Source: Agaribacillus aureus (GTDB lineage: Bacteria; Bacteroidota; Bacteroidia; Cytophagales; Cyclobacteriaceae). From it: a stretch of 64,000 nt of DNA. Shown piece after piece: positions 49,370 through 58,591 of this stretch; position 1 is the first letter of the stretch, and every line of letters starts with the position of its first letter. The stretch spans positions 2,170,001 to 2,234,000 of the forward strand of contig JAUJEB010000001.1 in NCBI GenBank assembly GCA_030442055.1. Direction: 5' to 3'. Below the pieces are notes generated by a model, which was not told where the DNA came from, made no database searches, and saw only the letters and a program-made list of their open reading frames with translations. Made by a program: the position numbers and the translations under genes.

Positions 49370-50254
49370 TTATTGCTCTTGTGAGGCAATTAAAGTGTTA
49401 TGCAAAAGAGAGGCGATCGTCATTGGCCCCACCCCGCCAGGTACCGGCGTAATGTAGCTGGCTTTTGGCTCCACCTCATCGAACTTAACATCTCCTTTAA
49501 GCCTGAATCCGGATTTCTTTTCCGGCGCCGGGACCCTGTGAATACCGACATCAATCACCACGGCACCTGTTTTCACCATATCCCCAGTAACAAATTCAGG
49601 CCTGCCAATCGCCACAATTAAGATGTCAGCCTGACTGGTAATGCCTGCCAGGTCTTTGGTTCTACTATGCGTAACCGTTACCGTACTGTTGCCGGTGTTT
49701 TTGTTTCTTGACATCAATACACTGACAGGCGTACCGACAGTATGACTCCTTCCCATGACTACACAGTTTTTACCTACTGTATCTATATTACTCTTTTCGA
49801 GCAGCAACAAAATACCCTTTGGCGTAGCTGGCACCATGGTTGGCAAATCCAGCATCATTTTTCCAAGGTTGGAGGGGTGAAAACCATCCACGTCTTTTTC
49901 TGGTTTAATGGCATCTACCACCTTTTGTTCATCGATATGTTTCGGTAGTGGAACCTGTACAATGAAGCCATCTATCTGTGGATCATCATTCAGCTCCTGC
50001 ACCTTTTGGAGCAATTCCTCTTCTTTAGTAGCTTCTGGTAAATGAATCAGCGTAGAATCAAATCCGACCTTTTCGCAAGCCCTTACTTTCGCATTAACGT
50101 AGGTGAGGCTGGCGCCGTCATCCCCTACAAGCACTGCGGCGAGGTGAGGTTTTTTTCCACCGGAGGCGTTGATCTTTTGAACCTCAGCGGTAATTTCTTC
50201 TAATATTTCGTTGGAGATTTTTTTCCCATCAATTAATTGAGCCATATTGTTCAA
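49370..50254 (-). CDS. folD: Methylenetetrahydrofolate dehydrogenase/cyclohydrolase
   Basis: 294 residues. The catalytic Tyr-Val-x-x-Lys (Ser-Leu-Thr-Tyr-Val-Asn-Ala-Lys) is near 55, Asp-Gly-Phe-Ile-Val-Gln-Val-Pro-Leu-Pro near 97, Pro-Glu-Lys-Asp-Val-Asp-Gly-Phe-His, the NADP-binding Gly-Arg-Ser-His-Thr-Val-Gly-Thr-Pro, and the closing Thr-Pro-Val-Pro-Gly-Gly-Val-Gly-Pro-Met-Thr. It interconverts methylene- and formyl-tetrahydrofolate. The start is ATG 50254 or 50245. It lies 72 bp downstream of lepA on the same strand. Confidence 0.96.
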   Translation of the reverse strand: MNNMAQLIDGKKISNEILEEITAEVQKINASGGKKPHLAAVLVGDDGASLTYVNAKVRACEKVGFDSTLIHLPEATKEEELLQKVQELNDDPQIDGFIVQVPLPKHIDEQKVVDAIKPEKDVDGFHPSNLGKMMLDLPTMVPATPKGILLLLEKSNIDTVGKNCVVMGRSHTVGTPVSVLMSRNKNTGNSTVTVTHSRTKDLAGITSQADILIVAIGRPEFVTGDMVKTGAVVIDVGIHRVPAPEKKSGFRLKGDVKFDEVEPKASYITPVPGGVGPMTIASLLHNTLIASQEQ

Positions 50255-50326
50255 GTTCTACAGATTACCTTTAACACTATGGGAAATCATTCCCCGCCAT
50301 TAAAGGTTAAACAATTTGTTTTATAT

Positions 50327-52117
50327 TTAATTTTCCAGTTTCAATACGGCCATAAAGGCTTCCTGTGGTATCTCGACATTGCCTACCTGGCGCATTCTTT
50401 TCTTCCCTTTCTTTTGCTTTTCCAGCAGTTTTCTCTTTCTGGTAATATCTCCTCCATAGCACTTGGCCAGTACATTTTTCCGCAAAGCTCTTACGCTTTC
50501 CCGTGCAATGACCTTGGTACCGATAGCTGCCTGGATAGCGATTTCGAACATTTGCCTCGGCAACAACTCGCGCAACTTCTCACAAAGTCTCTTACCCCAT
50601 TCATACGCTTTCTCCCGGTGTACAATGGCCGAAAGAGCATCTACCTTATCCCCATTCAACATAATATCCAGTTTCACCATATTCGATTTTCGGAAGCCGA
50701 TCAACTCATAATCCAACGAAGCATAACCCCTGGATATGGTTTTCAGCCTGTCAAAAAAATCGAATACTATTTCGGACAGCGGTAATTCAAAAGTAAGCTC
50801 TACCCTGTCCGAGGTTAAATATACCTGATTTTTAATAGCTCCTCTTTTATCCATGCACAATGCAATCACAGCTCCAATATAATCCGATTTGGTTATAATT
50901 TGTGCCCTGATAAATGGTTCTTCAATGTGAGAGATAGTATTGGGTTCCGGCATTTCGGAGGGCGCGTTTACCAGGATAATCCCACCGTCGGATTGGATGG
51001 CGTGAAATTCTACCGAAGGTACAGTGGTAATGACAGTCATGTCAAATTCTCTTTCCAATCTTTCCTGCACGATCTCCATATGTAACATTCCCAAAAATCC
51101 ACATCTGAACCCAAAACCGAGGGCTACTGACGTTTCAGGTTCCCACACAAGAGAAGCATCATTTAGCTGTAACTTTTCCATCGAGGCCCTCAATTCTTCG
51201 TACTCACTGGTCTCTACCGGATAAATCCCTGCAAAAACCATCGGCTTGACATCTTCAAACCCCATAATGGCATCCTTGGTAGGGTTGTCAACGTGTGTTA
51301 TCGTATCCCCAACCTTTACCTCTTTGGCCACCTTTATACCGGAAATAAGATATCCCACATTACCGGCATTGATTTCATTGGTTGACTCCTGGTTTAGCTT
51401 TAACACGCCAATTTCATCAGCATCATAAACTTTTCCAGTATTGACAAACTTTACCTTATCTCCTTTTTTGATACTACCATTGAAAACCCTGAAGTAGACC
51501 TCTATTCCGCGATACGAGTTAAACACTGAGTCAAAAATCATGGCCTGCAACGGCTCCGCCGGATCTCCTTTTGGCGCAGGAATTTTTTCTATGATAGCTT
51601 TTAATATCTCTTCAATACCTATACCTTCTTTACCGCTGGCGTGGATTATATCATCCCGGTTGCAGCCAATGAGATCAACGATTTGATCTGCGACTTCTTC
51701 GGGCATGGCTCCAGGTAAATCAATTTTGTTCAGCACCGGTATTATTTCCAGATCATTTTCCAGGGCCAGGTATAAATTAGAAATTGTTTGCGCTTCAATT
51801 CCCTGGGAAGCATCTACAATCAGCAATGCGCCTTCACAGGCGGCAATGGATCGCGAAACTTCATAGGAAAAGTCAACGTGTCCGGGTGTATCAATAAGAT
51901 TTAGGATATACTTGCCACCCCCGAAATCGTATTCCATCTGTATGGCATGGCTCTTAATTGTAATACCGCGCTCCCTTTCCAAATCCATATCATCCAGCAG
52001 TTGATCCTGCATTTCTCTCTCCGACACGGTATCCGTAAACTGCAACAGCCTGTCAGCCAGCGTACTTTTCCCATGGTCTATATGGGCAATGATGCAAAAG
52101 TTCCTTATTTTATCCAT
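50327..52117 (-). CDS. lepA: Elongation factor 4 (LepA)
   Basis: 596 residues, the normal length. The GTPase G1 loop is Ala-His-Ile-Asp-His-Gly-Lys-Ser-Thr near 11-19, switch II is Asp-Thr-Pro-Gly-His-Val-Asp-Phe, and Asn-Lys-Ile-Asp follows. Domain II and the LepA-specific C-terminal domain ([10 protein letters not shown] and Lys-Cys-Tyr-Gly-Gly-Asp) are complete. It binds ribosomes and helps in translation or ribosome assembly. The start ATG at 52117 gives the canonical N-terminus. Confidence 0.97.
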   Translation of the reverse strand: MDKIRNFCIIAHIDHGKSTLADRLLQFTDTVSEREMQDQLLDDMDLERERGITIKSHAIQMEYDFGGGKYILNLIDTPGHVDFSYEVSRSIAACEGALLIVDASQGIEAQTISNLYLALENDLEIIPVLNKIDLPGAMPEEVADQIVDLIGCNRDDIIHASGKEGIGIEEILKAIIEKIPAPKGDPAEPLQAMIFDSVFNSYRGIEVYFRVFNGSIKKGDKVKFVNTGKVYDADEIGVLKLNQESTNEINAGNVGYLISGIKVAKEVKVGDTITHVDNPTKDAIMGFEDVKPMVFAGIYPVETSEYEELRASMEKLQLNDASLVWEPETSVALGFGFRCGFLGMLHMEIVQERLEREFDMTVITTVPSVEFHAIQSDGGIILVNAPSEMPEPNTISHIEEPFIRAQIITKSDYIGAVIALCMDKRGAIKNQVYLTSDRVELTFELPLSEIVFDFFDRLKTISRGYASLDYELIGFRKSNMVKLDIMLNGDKVDALSAIVHREKAYEWGKRLCEKLRELLPRQMFEIAIQAAIGTKVIARESVRALRKNVLAKCYGGDITRKRKLLEKQKKGKKRMRQVGNVEIPQEAFMAVLKLEN

Positions 52118-52413
52118 TTTATTAAAAGAGATGCAAAAATAGCAATAATTAATACTTTATTGATACATTGGGGAGGGATAAATAAGAATAAATTAATTTG
52201 CTTTGGGTATCCCGATTTAAAGTAAGGGCAGGGTGTCTGACATTTTTTTCATAAAATGAATTTCAAACGCGAAATTCAATAAACACCAAAGCATCTGCCA
52301 CCATAAATTATTTCAACTAATTAAGAATCATTTGAGTGAATAGTTTTGATAATTATGATTGATTACTAATTTTAAGCCCCTATAGAAATTAGTTTTTATC
52401 ATAACCATTTAAA
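52118..52413. other. Divergent intergenic region between lepA and ppgK
   Basis: 296 bp, AT-rich. It holds a good candidate promoter for ppgK at 52331-52361 and is expected to hold the lepA promoter on the other strand, which I could not place. Confidence 0.4.
52331..52361 (+). promoter_or_regulatory. Bacteroidota-type promoter upstream of ppgK
   Basis: TTTG at 52331-52334, 19 bp, then TATGATTG at 52354-52361, which matches TAnnTTTG at all but one of the six fixed positions. The spacing is exactly that of the Bacteroidota housekeeping promoter, and the -7 element ends 52 bp before the GTG start. Confidence 0.5.
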
Positions 52414-53163
52414 GTGCACATTCTTGGAATTGATATTGGTGGAACCGGCATCAAAGGCGCTCCGGTTGACACCGAAACCGGCGAATTACTGGCCGAAAGG
52501 CAACGCATTCCCACTCCTGCTCCTGCGACCCCCGATGCGATGATCAATACTGTGGCCGAAGTCGCTGATTATTTCAAATGGAAGGGCCCGGTAGGCTGCG
52601 GATTTCCTGCCGCTATCAAAAATGAAACAGTAATGACCGCCGCCAATATTGACAAGTCCTGGATTGGTTTAAACGCGGGTAAAAAGATCCAGAAAAAAAT
52701 AAACTGTCCTACTCACATGGTCAATGACGTCGACGCTGCCGGGCTGGCTGAATCAACTTTTGGCGCCGGCAAGGGTGAAAAAGGTGTCGTGATCATGGCA
52801 GCCGTTGGTACTGGAATCGGCACCGCACTGATCAGCAATGGCCACTTATTTGAAAACTCGGAATTGGGCCACCTGCTCCTTCACGGTATGATCGCGGAAA
52901 AATATATTTCAAATGCGGTAAGAAAAAAACAAAAACTAAGTTGGGAAGTATTTTCTGACAGATTAAGTGAATATCTGCAAAGGCTCGAATTTTTATTCTG
53001 GCCAGACCTGTTCATCATCGGAGGTGGTGTAAGTAAACATTCCGAATCTTTTTTTCCCCTGTTGAAAGTTGATACCAAAGTTATAGCGGCCAAACTGCTG
53101 AACAATGCGGGAATTGTAGGGTCAGCATTGGCAGCCAGAAACGTGGGAATTAAAGGAGGGTAA
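52414..53163 (+). CDS. ppgK: Polyphosphate glucokinase (ROK family)
   Basis: 249 residues from GTG 52414. The phosphate-binding loop is Asp-Ile-Gly-Gly-Thr-Gly-Ile-Lys-Gly near 6-14, followed by Gly-Cys-Gly-Phe-Pro-Ala, Asn-Asp-Val-Asp-Ala-Ala-Gly with the catalytic Asp, and Gly-Thr-Gly-Ile-Gly-Thr. The length and the lack of the ROK zinc motif fit the polyphosphate glucokinase group, which phosphorylates glucose with polyphosphate or ATP. It is monocistronic with its own promoter. Confidence 0.9.
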   Translation: MHILGIDIGGTGIKGAPVDTETGELLAERQRIPTPAPATPDAMINTVAEVADYFKWKGPVGCGFPAAIKNETVMTAANIDKSWIGLNAGKKIQKKINCPTHMVNDVDAAGLAESTFGAGKGEKGVVIMAAVGTGIGTALISNGHLFENSELGHLLLHGMIAEKYISNAVRKKQKLSWEVFSDRLSEYLQRLEFLFWPDLFIIGGGVSKHSESFFPLLKVDTKVIAAKLLNNAGIVGSALAARNVGIKGG

Positions 53164-53269
53164 AAATCCCCTCAGGCAAAGCGTTATTATCTCCACCCAG
53201 GCCGGTAACGTAATCCTTTTTAGGTCGTTCTAATCAAACAAATGTATTTGTGATATAGGCTGAAGCAAC

Positions 53270-54190
53270 ATGATAAAAGTTACTAACGTACACAAGAATT
53301 TCAAGGAAGTAAAAGCAGTCAACGGGATCGACCTGCATATTCAACCAGGGCAATATGTGGCACTGCTGGGCCCCAACGGTGCCGGCAAGACCACGTTGGT
53401 GGAGATGATCGAGGGGTTACAACATCCGGATGTCGGAGAAATTCAAATCATGGAAAAAAGGTGGAAAGACCATCAGGAGGAATTGCACCGCATCATAGGT
53501 CTTTCATTGCAAGAAACAAGGTTTGTCGATAAATTATCGGTTCTTGAAACGCTCAGGTTATTTGCCAGCTTCTATGGGTTGGGAGGCAAACGCATCCAGG
53601 AAATTCTTGATCTGGTAAACTTAGAAGAAAAAAAGAAGTCTTTTGTGGTTAATTTATCAGGAGGACAAAGACAAAGGCTGGCTTTGGGTATCGCACTCCT
53701 GAATGAGCCTGAGATTCTATTGCTGGATGAACCCACCACAGGATTAGACCCAACGGCCCGAAGGGAAATATGGGATATCCTGAAGTCGCTGAAATCATCC
53801 AATAATACCACCATGATCCTTACAACACATTATATGGATGAAGCCGCCTATTTATGTGATAAAATTGTCATTATGGATAGTGGGAAGATTTTGGCAGAAG
53901 GAACCCTGGAGCAATTGCTTTCAAAGCACAAAAAGGGAGAGGTTATAAGTTTTGAAACCAATGGACCCATTCCACCCGACCAACTGCCCGGCGGTGATAA
54001 GATCATTAAATCAGTAATTGAGCCGGTAGCAAATAAAGGTGAAATAATTATTGAAGACCTCGTAAGTTATCTGCCTTCGTTTTTGGAGTTTATCAAAAAC
54101 CAAAACCTGGTATTGACCTCGCTGGAATGCAGGAAAATGACACTCGATGATTTATTTATTGCCATGACAGGTAGACATCTCAATCAGTAA
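53270..54190 (+). CDS. ABC-2-type exporter ATP-binding protein
   Basis: 306 residues. Walker A is Gly-Pro-Asn-Gly-Ala-Gly-Lys-Thr-Thr near 35-43, the signature Leu-Ser-Gly-Gly-Gln-Arg-Gln-Arg, and Walker B Leu-Leu-Leu-Asp-Glu-Pro-Thr-Thr-Gly-Leu-Asp. The C-terminal region of about 90 residues is the DrrA/NodI-like extension. With the permease 23 bp downstream it forms a half-size exporter for an unknown small molecule, drug or lipid-linked substrate. Confidence 0.93.
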   Translation: MIKVTNVHKNFKEVKAVNGIDLHIQPGQYVALLGPNGAGKTTLVEMIEGLQHPDVGEIQIMEKRWKDHQEELHRIIGLSLQETRFVDKLSVLETLRLFASFYGLGGKRIQEILDLVNLEEKKKSFVVNLSGGQRQRLALGIALLNEPEILLLDEPTTGLDPTARREIWDILKSLKSSNNTTMILTTHYMDEAAYLCDKIVIMDSGKILAEGTLEQLLSKHKKGEVISFETNGPIPPDQLPGGDKIIKSVIEPVANKGEIIIEDLVSYLPSFLEFIKNQNLVLTSLECRKMTLDDLFIAMTGRHLNQ

Positions 54191-54213
54191 TAAGCTTTAA
54201 TAAGGAAAACAGG

Positions 54214-55308
54214 ATGATACAACAACTTTCACAATTGATTGGCATGCACCTGAAAGAATTTTTTCGCGAGCCGGGAATCATCTTTTGGGCCATACTTTTC
54301 CCTATCTTAATGGCCTGGGGTCTGGGTACTGCATTTACCAAGAAAAATGAATTAATCAGAACCGTCGCCCTGGTAGATAAGCAAAACACACTGTCCGCAA
54401 GGGAAGATTTTGGCCGGTTCTTTACGGGAATAAATCCGGAAAAGACGGCCCCGCTAACAAAAAAGATAGGCAACGAAAAGCTGGGAATTACCACCTATAA
54501 ATTTGAGAGGTCAAGCTGGGAAGAGGCCATCACCATGTTGAAGCGCGGAAAAATCAGCATGGTCATGGAGTTGGTGGAGGACTCGGTAAAATACCATTTT
54601 GATCCTGTCAACCCTGAAGCCCAACTTGCCTACTTGCAAATTAACGGGGCTTTTAATGATAACAATAAAACGAATCAATCCGATAACATTAGCCCATTGA
54701 CCCAAACCGGAACCAGATACATTGATTTTTTGGTACCGGGATTAATGGCTATGGGGGTCATGATGTCCTGCATGTGGGGCATTAGCTATTCACTGATTGA
54801 CAAACGCATGAAAAAGCTATTGAGGAGAATGGTGGCTACACCCATGAGAAAGTCCAGCTTCCTTATTGCTCAGTTTGTATCACGATTATTACTGAATTTT
54901 TTCGAATCAGCATTATTACTCTTATTCGCCTATTTGTACTTCGATACCAACATCCAGGGTAGCTGGCTCGCGCTGATCCTCATACTGATCGCCGGTAATA
55001 TGGCATTTACCGGCATAGCCATTTTAGTCTCCTGCCGAACTGCCAATACACAGGTTGGAAATGGGTTGATCAATCTGGTAGTGATGCCCATGATGGTGCT
55101 TTCAGGTATATTTTTCAGCTATCATAACTTCCCAGATTGGATTGTCAGCGTTATTCAAAAATTTCCACTAACGATATTAGCCGACAATATCCGCAGTATC
55201 TTCATAGAAGGGGCAGGATTAGTTGAAATGGGCGTTCCATTACTTGTTTTGACAGGTATTGGCGTTGTCACGTTTCTATCGGGTCTGAAAGTGTACAAAT
55301 GGTATTGA
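54214..55308 (+). CDS. ABC-2-type exporter permease
   Basis: 364 residues with one N-terminal helix, an extracytoplasmic domain of about 130 residues and five C-terminal helices, the usual ABC-2 plan. The segments Phe-Phe-Arg-Glu-Pro-Gly-Ile-Ile-Phe-Trp-Ala near 15 and Leu-Ser-Gly-Ile-Phe-Phe-Ser near 300 are typical. It partners the ATPase encoded just upstream. The substrate is unknown; the next gene is convergent. Confidence 0.92.
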   Translation: MIQQLSQLIGMHLKEFFREPGIIFWAILFPILMAWGLGTAFTKKNELIRTVALVDKQNTLSAREDFGRFFTGINPEKTAPLTKKIGNEKLGITTYKFERSSWEEAITMLKRGKISMVMELVEDSVKYHFDPVNPEAQLAYLQINGAFNDNNKTNQSDNISPLTQTGTRYIDFLVPGLMAMGVMMSCMWGISYSLIDKRMKKLLRRMVATPMRKSSFLIAQFVSRLLLNFFESALLLLFAYLYFDTNIQGSWLALILILIAGNMAFTGIAILVSCRTANTQVGNGLINLVVMPMMVLSGIFFSYHNFPDWIVSVIQKFPLTILADNIRSIFIEGAGLVEMGVPLLVLTGIGVVTFLSGLKVYKWY

Positions 55309-55314
55309 CAGCGC

Positions 55315-55833
55315 TTACCTTTTGATCACTCTCATCCGGCTAAAACCGCTGGAGGTCATAATTTCCAGTAAATAAACACCTCGATGGAATTGGCTAAAGT
55401 CGATGCTGCAGGGATTGATCTTTCTCAAAAGTTCGTTGCCCGATAAATCGGAAATTACTACCTGGAAAACCTCATCTGGTTTTAAATCCAGCGCCGCTAT
55501 TTCCTCGCCGGGATCAGGGTAGATGCTTAAACCCGTTCTGCCGGTTTGGGCGGCGATCCTCGCCATTTCGGACCGGTTTTGGGCCCGAAAATGCTTAGGC
55601 TCCGGCTTACGGCGTGTTATACTTTTATGATACCTCGCCACCTGCGACCATTTAATGGTATCTTTTTTGAAACTGGTTGAATTTACCGGTTCATCTCTGG
55701 TTTTAGCTTTGTTAAAAGCTACCAGTCCACTTACGTCATGTTGATTAGTCGGCCAGCCACTTATGGGGAATTCCTGTGCAAGACCTAAGGAGGAAAGACC
55801 CACCGCGATTAATGATAAAAAAATTGCCCTCAT
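55315..55833 (-). CDS. Secreted protein with type IX C-terminal sorting-like domain
   Basis: 172 residues from ATG 55833, with a signal peptide ending Leu-Gly-Leu-Ala-Gln. The C-terminal 75 residues follow the type A T9SS sorting pattern: Ile-Tyr-Pro-Asp-Pro (usually Tyr-Pro-Asn-Pro), Val-Val-Ile-Ser-Asp-Leu-Ser-Gly, Phe-His-Arg-Gly-Val-Tyr-Leu-Leu and final Met-Arg-Val-Ile-Lys-Arg. The middle part, only about 70 residues long, is unassigned and basic. It would be moved to the surface by type IX secretion. The Asn-to-Asp change in the YPNP motif is unusual. Confidence 0.75.
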   Translation of the reverse strand: MRAIFLSLIAVGLSSLGLAQEFPISGWPTNQHDVSGLVAFNKAKTRDEPVNSTSFKKDTIKWSQVARYHKSITRRKPEPKHFRAQNRSEMARIAAQTGRTGLSIYPDPGEEIAALDLKPDEVFQVVISDLSGNELLRKINPCSIDFSQFHRGVYLLEIMTSSGFSRMRVIKR

Positions 55834-56127
55834 CTGTTTACATTTTGTTGCGCCAGGTCGGGTGGAACCCTTGACAAATGATATAATTTTATTAAGAATA
55901 AATATTGTTTTTTCACCACTAATTAACATATAAATGTCGAACAGACTCCGGTTTAATTAACTTCTGCAAGCTGGTAGTTGACGAAGGTCCGCTTTGAATT
56001 GATTTTGAAAACGGCCGAACGGGACAGACAACAATCAAAAGCAAATGGGTTATCCAAAAATTCACTGGTAAAATCCTGCCAATACCTGAAGACACCACCA
56101 TTCATATGCCATTATCTACCAGGTTCG

Positions 56128-57096
56128 ATGGAGAGATCAAAACTTTTGCCGTACTTTTCCAGTAAGTCCTGTTATTTTTCCGAGTCCATTAACGTAATTC
56201 AGCCGCACAATCTTATATTTGAAGGTTATCAAATTATTCAGATCCCATTGCTTTTAGATATAACAAGCCGGTTGGTAGGATTTTGGTTGATTGCGTTGGT
56301 GCTGATGCTGCTTATTGGCGTCATCATCAACTTTTATAAAATCATCAAAGGAGTCATTAATTATTTCTTCAAAGATCATATCAATCAATACCTGTTAATT
56401 ACACGTCTGAAACCACATTTCAAAAAAATTCTAATCCAAAAGTTCGGTTATTATCAGCAACTTTCTGCTGAGAATAAACTGGTTTTCGAAAAGAGAGTGC
56501 AAAAATTCATTAACATGAAGGAATTCATACCCAGGGGTGGCATTAAGACCATTACTCCAGAAATGAAGGTCCTAATCGCTGCTTCCGCCATTCAGCTTAC
56601 CTTTGGGTATCCCGGCGTCTACTTTCGCCACTTTTGGAAGATCATTTTGTATGAAAATGATTATTATTCCCGTATTACTCAAAAATACCATCAGGGAGAG
56701 GTGAACACCCGTGGTTTTATTATATTATCCTGGACAAATTTTGTCAAAGGATATGATGAACACACCAAAGGCCGAAACCTGGGGCTTCACGAGTTGGCGC
56801 ATGCGCTGAAGATTGAAAATGCCATTAGAAATGACGAATATAATTTTATCGATGAGCTTGTTCTAAAATCATTCTACAAGCTGGCGGGCGAGGAGATTAC
56901 AAAAATAAGATCAGAAGGCGCTACTTTTTTTAGATTCTATGCCAGTACCAATATACACGAATTCTTTGCTGTGGTGGTGGAGAATTTTTTTGAGAGACCG
57001 GATGAGTTTTACAAGTATAATCAGGAATTGTTCATGCTTACCACCAACCTACTAAAGCAAAATCCTAGGATACGGCCATCAACAACCGACGACTGA
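56128..57096 (+). CDS. MtfA-family membrane-anchored zinc peptidase
   Basis: 322 residues from ATG 56128; TTG 56248 would remove 40 non-conserved residues and is also possible, while upstream TTG 55978 adds an unrelated leader. One membrane helix is near 47-70. The M90/MtfA catalytic segment is His-Glu-Leu-Ala-His-Ala-Leu-Lys-Ile-Glu near 216, with Glu in the later Ile-His-Glu-Phe-Phe-Ala-Val segment as likely third ligand. MtfA in E. coli acts on glucose uptake through the Mlc repressor. Here the target is unknown. Confidence 0.82.
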   Translation: MERSKLLPYFSSKSCYFSESINVIQPHNLIFEGYQIIQIPLLLDITSRLVGFWLIALVLMLLIGVIINFYKIIKGVINYFFKDHINQYLLITRLKPHFKKILIQKFGYYQQLSAENKLVFEKRVQKFINMKEFIPRGGIKTITPEMKVLIAASAIQLTFGYPGVYFRHFWKIILYENDYYSRITQKYHQGEVNTRGFIILSWTNFVKGYDEHTKGRNLGLHELAHALKIENAIRNDEYNFIDELVLKSFYKLAGEEITKIRSEGATFFRFYASTNIHEFFAVVVENFFERPDEFYKYNQELFMLTTNLLKQNPRIRPSTTDD

Positions 57097-57421
57097 CTTA
57101 GTAAAAGCTCTGATTGCCTGCGAAGAATTGAGAAAACCCCAAATAGTAGCGGCAAAGCAGATTGGATTGCTCCCCATCCATCTCAGTCTATCTTTTTATC
57201 AATGGTTTTCTCCACCCTCCGCATTTTCCTACAGCCCCAACATATCAAATCAATTGCTGAAAAGTGTACGATTATGATACAAAAAATTGTCCGTTTTTGA
57301 TACATTATTTTTGTATAAATCGTTGATTTGTGGCCTTAAAAGCCGATTAACGCAGTTTTCCTGTTTTGGCACACATGTTGAATATCTATTTACCACAAGG
57401 TCAAAAACTCAAAATAATAAA
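57097..57421. other. Intergenic region of 325 bp
   Basis: No gene seen. Two exact TGATACA repeats (57275-57281 and 57298-57304) start 23 bp apart, about two helical turns. They lie just before TATTTTTG (57306-57313), which fits a Bacteroidota -7 element, although a -33 element at the right spacing is not clear. These are candidate control elements for the gene at 57422. Confidence 0.4.
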
Positions 57422-57856
57422 ATGCAAAAACAATCAATTATAAAAACTCAAGATAACACAATACAAAACCACCAAGTCATGAAAACATTCCATAAAATAA
57501 CCAGAAAAATAACATTAGTAGCAGGTATCGTCATGGGCGCTTTAATTATATCCACAAGTTTAGTACAGGCAGCATCTGAAAAAAAGCCAAAAACAGATAA
57601 GACATATGAGGCTACAGTAGCCGAGCTGGAAATTGAAATCCTCGAGTATCTGCAGGAAGAGGAAGATTTAATCGCCGAATTCAAGGCGCTGAACCTACCC
57701 ACTATTAAAATTTTTGATGCCAACGATGAGCTTGTTTTTCAAGCCACTGTGGATGACATCAACACAATAAAAGACAAGAAATTACGCTCATTATTATATC
57801 AAAGCGATTTTTTAATGAGCTTTGAAAATACTTCTTATTATAGATTACACGATTAA
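57422..57856 (+). CDS. Small secreted protein of unknown function
   Basis: 144 residues from ATG 57422, or 125 from ATG 57479; the second gives a cleaner signal peptide (Lys-rich start, then Ala-Gly-Ile-Val-Met-Gly-Ala-Leu and a site at Val-Gln-Ala-Ala). The mature part has an acidic helix (Ala-Glu-Leu-Glu-Ile-Glu-Ile-Leu-Glu-Tyr-Leu) and a short beta region with Ile-Lys-Ile-Phe-Asp-Ala-Asn-Asp-Glu. No family is recognised. A possible regulatory direct repeat upstream and a strong terminator downstream suggest an individually regulated gene. Confidence 0.65.
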   Translation: MQKQSIIKTQDNTIQNHQVMKTFHKITRKITLVAGIVMGALIISTSLVQAASEKKPKTDKTYEATVAELEIEILEYLQEEEDLIAEFKALNLPTIKIFDANDELVFQATVDDINTIKDKKLRSLLYQSDFLMSFENTSYYRLHD

Positions 57857-57887
57857 CGAATCTCTAAAGGAGGGTAGTTAAGGAAAA

Positions 57888-57912
57888 GGAAGCTTGAAAG
57901 CTTCCTTTTTTT
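57888..57912 (+). terminator. Intrinsic terminator
   Basis: 7-bp stem (57888-57894 with 57899-57905) and a 4-nt loop followed by seven T residues, 31 bp after the secreted protein gene. A clear rho-independent terminator. Confidence 0.9.
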
Positions 57913-58009
57913 GTTATTGTTGATTAAGCGGGTTTGATTCTTTTTTCATCCTGTAAATTGTTGCCAAATATTGGTTATCTTAAAAAAGATTTATCCAAAC
58001 CCATCGTTG

Positions 58010-58561
58010 ATGTCCGTTTATTTATCGAATGCTCAAAAGGGCTTCTTTTTATGTTTACTCCTGAATATGCTGCTTTCCTGCCGCTACGAGGTCATCAGAA
58101 CCAGTGATCAACCCCGGCAAGACCTTTCTCCTGAGGAGGTAGTGGTATCCCAGCTGGTCGCTTTGCAAACCAATGATCAGCCAGTTACCGATCATGGCAT
58201 CACGGTCGCTTTCGCATTTGCTTCTCCTCAAAACAAAAGTAACACCGGCCCCATGGCAAGATTCAAGGCCATGCTGAAAAGCGATACCTACCGGCCTTTG
58301 ATCGATCACCGGGAATATAAAGTTTCAAAGCACTTTATAGAAAAGGACAAAGCCCAATTTTTTGTAGAGATTATAAGCAAGGAGCATAAGACGCTGCATT
58401 ATCTGTTTGATTTGTCCCGGGTTGACGAAGCGCCTTATCAGGGTTTTTGGATGACGGCTTCAGTGATTCCTATTCAAGGCAAATTAGATAACCCCCACAA
58501 TGATCCTGTTCGCATATCATATCTGCTAAAAAACACGCAGACTTCAATATTCTGCTGCTAA
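58010..58561 (+). CDS. DUF4864-like lipoprotein
   Basis: 183 residues from ATG 58010, with a lipobox at Leu-Leu-Ser-Cys24. The DUF4864 pattern follows: Val-Val-Ser-Gln-Leu-Val-Ala-Leu-Gln-Thr-Asn-Asp-Gln, Gly-Ile-Thr-Val-Ala-Phe-Ala-Phe-Ala-Ser-Pro, and Tyr-Gln-Gly-Phe-Trp-Met-Thr-Ala. This is an NTF2-like small domain with no known activity. It lies 30 bp before a GSDH-family lipoprotein gene on the same strand. Confidence 0.8.
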   Translation: MSVYLSNAQKGFFLCLLLNMLLSCRYEVIRTSDQPRQDLSPEEVVVSQLVALQTNDQPVTDHGITVAFAFASPQNKSNTGPMARFKAMLKSDTYRPLIDHREYKVSKHFIEKDKAQFFVEIISKEHKTLHYLFDLSRVDEAPYQGFWMTASVIPIQGKLDNPHNDPVRISYLLKNTQTSIFCC

Positions 58562-58591
58562 TTTGCGTTATTGCTTAAGGAATGATAGCGT

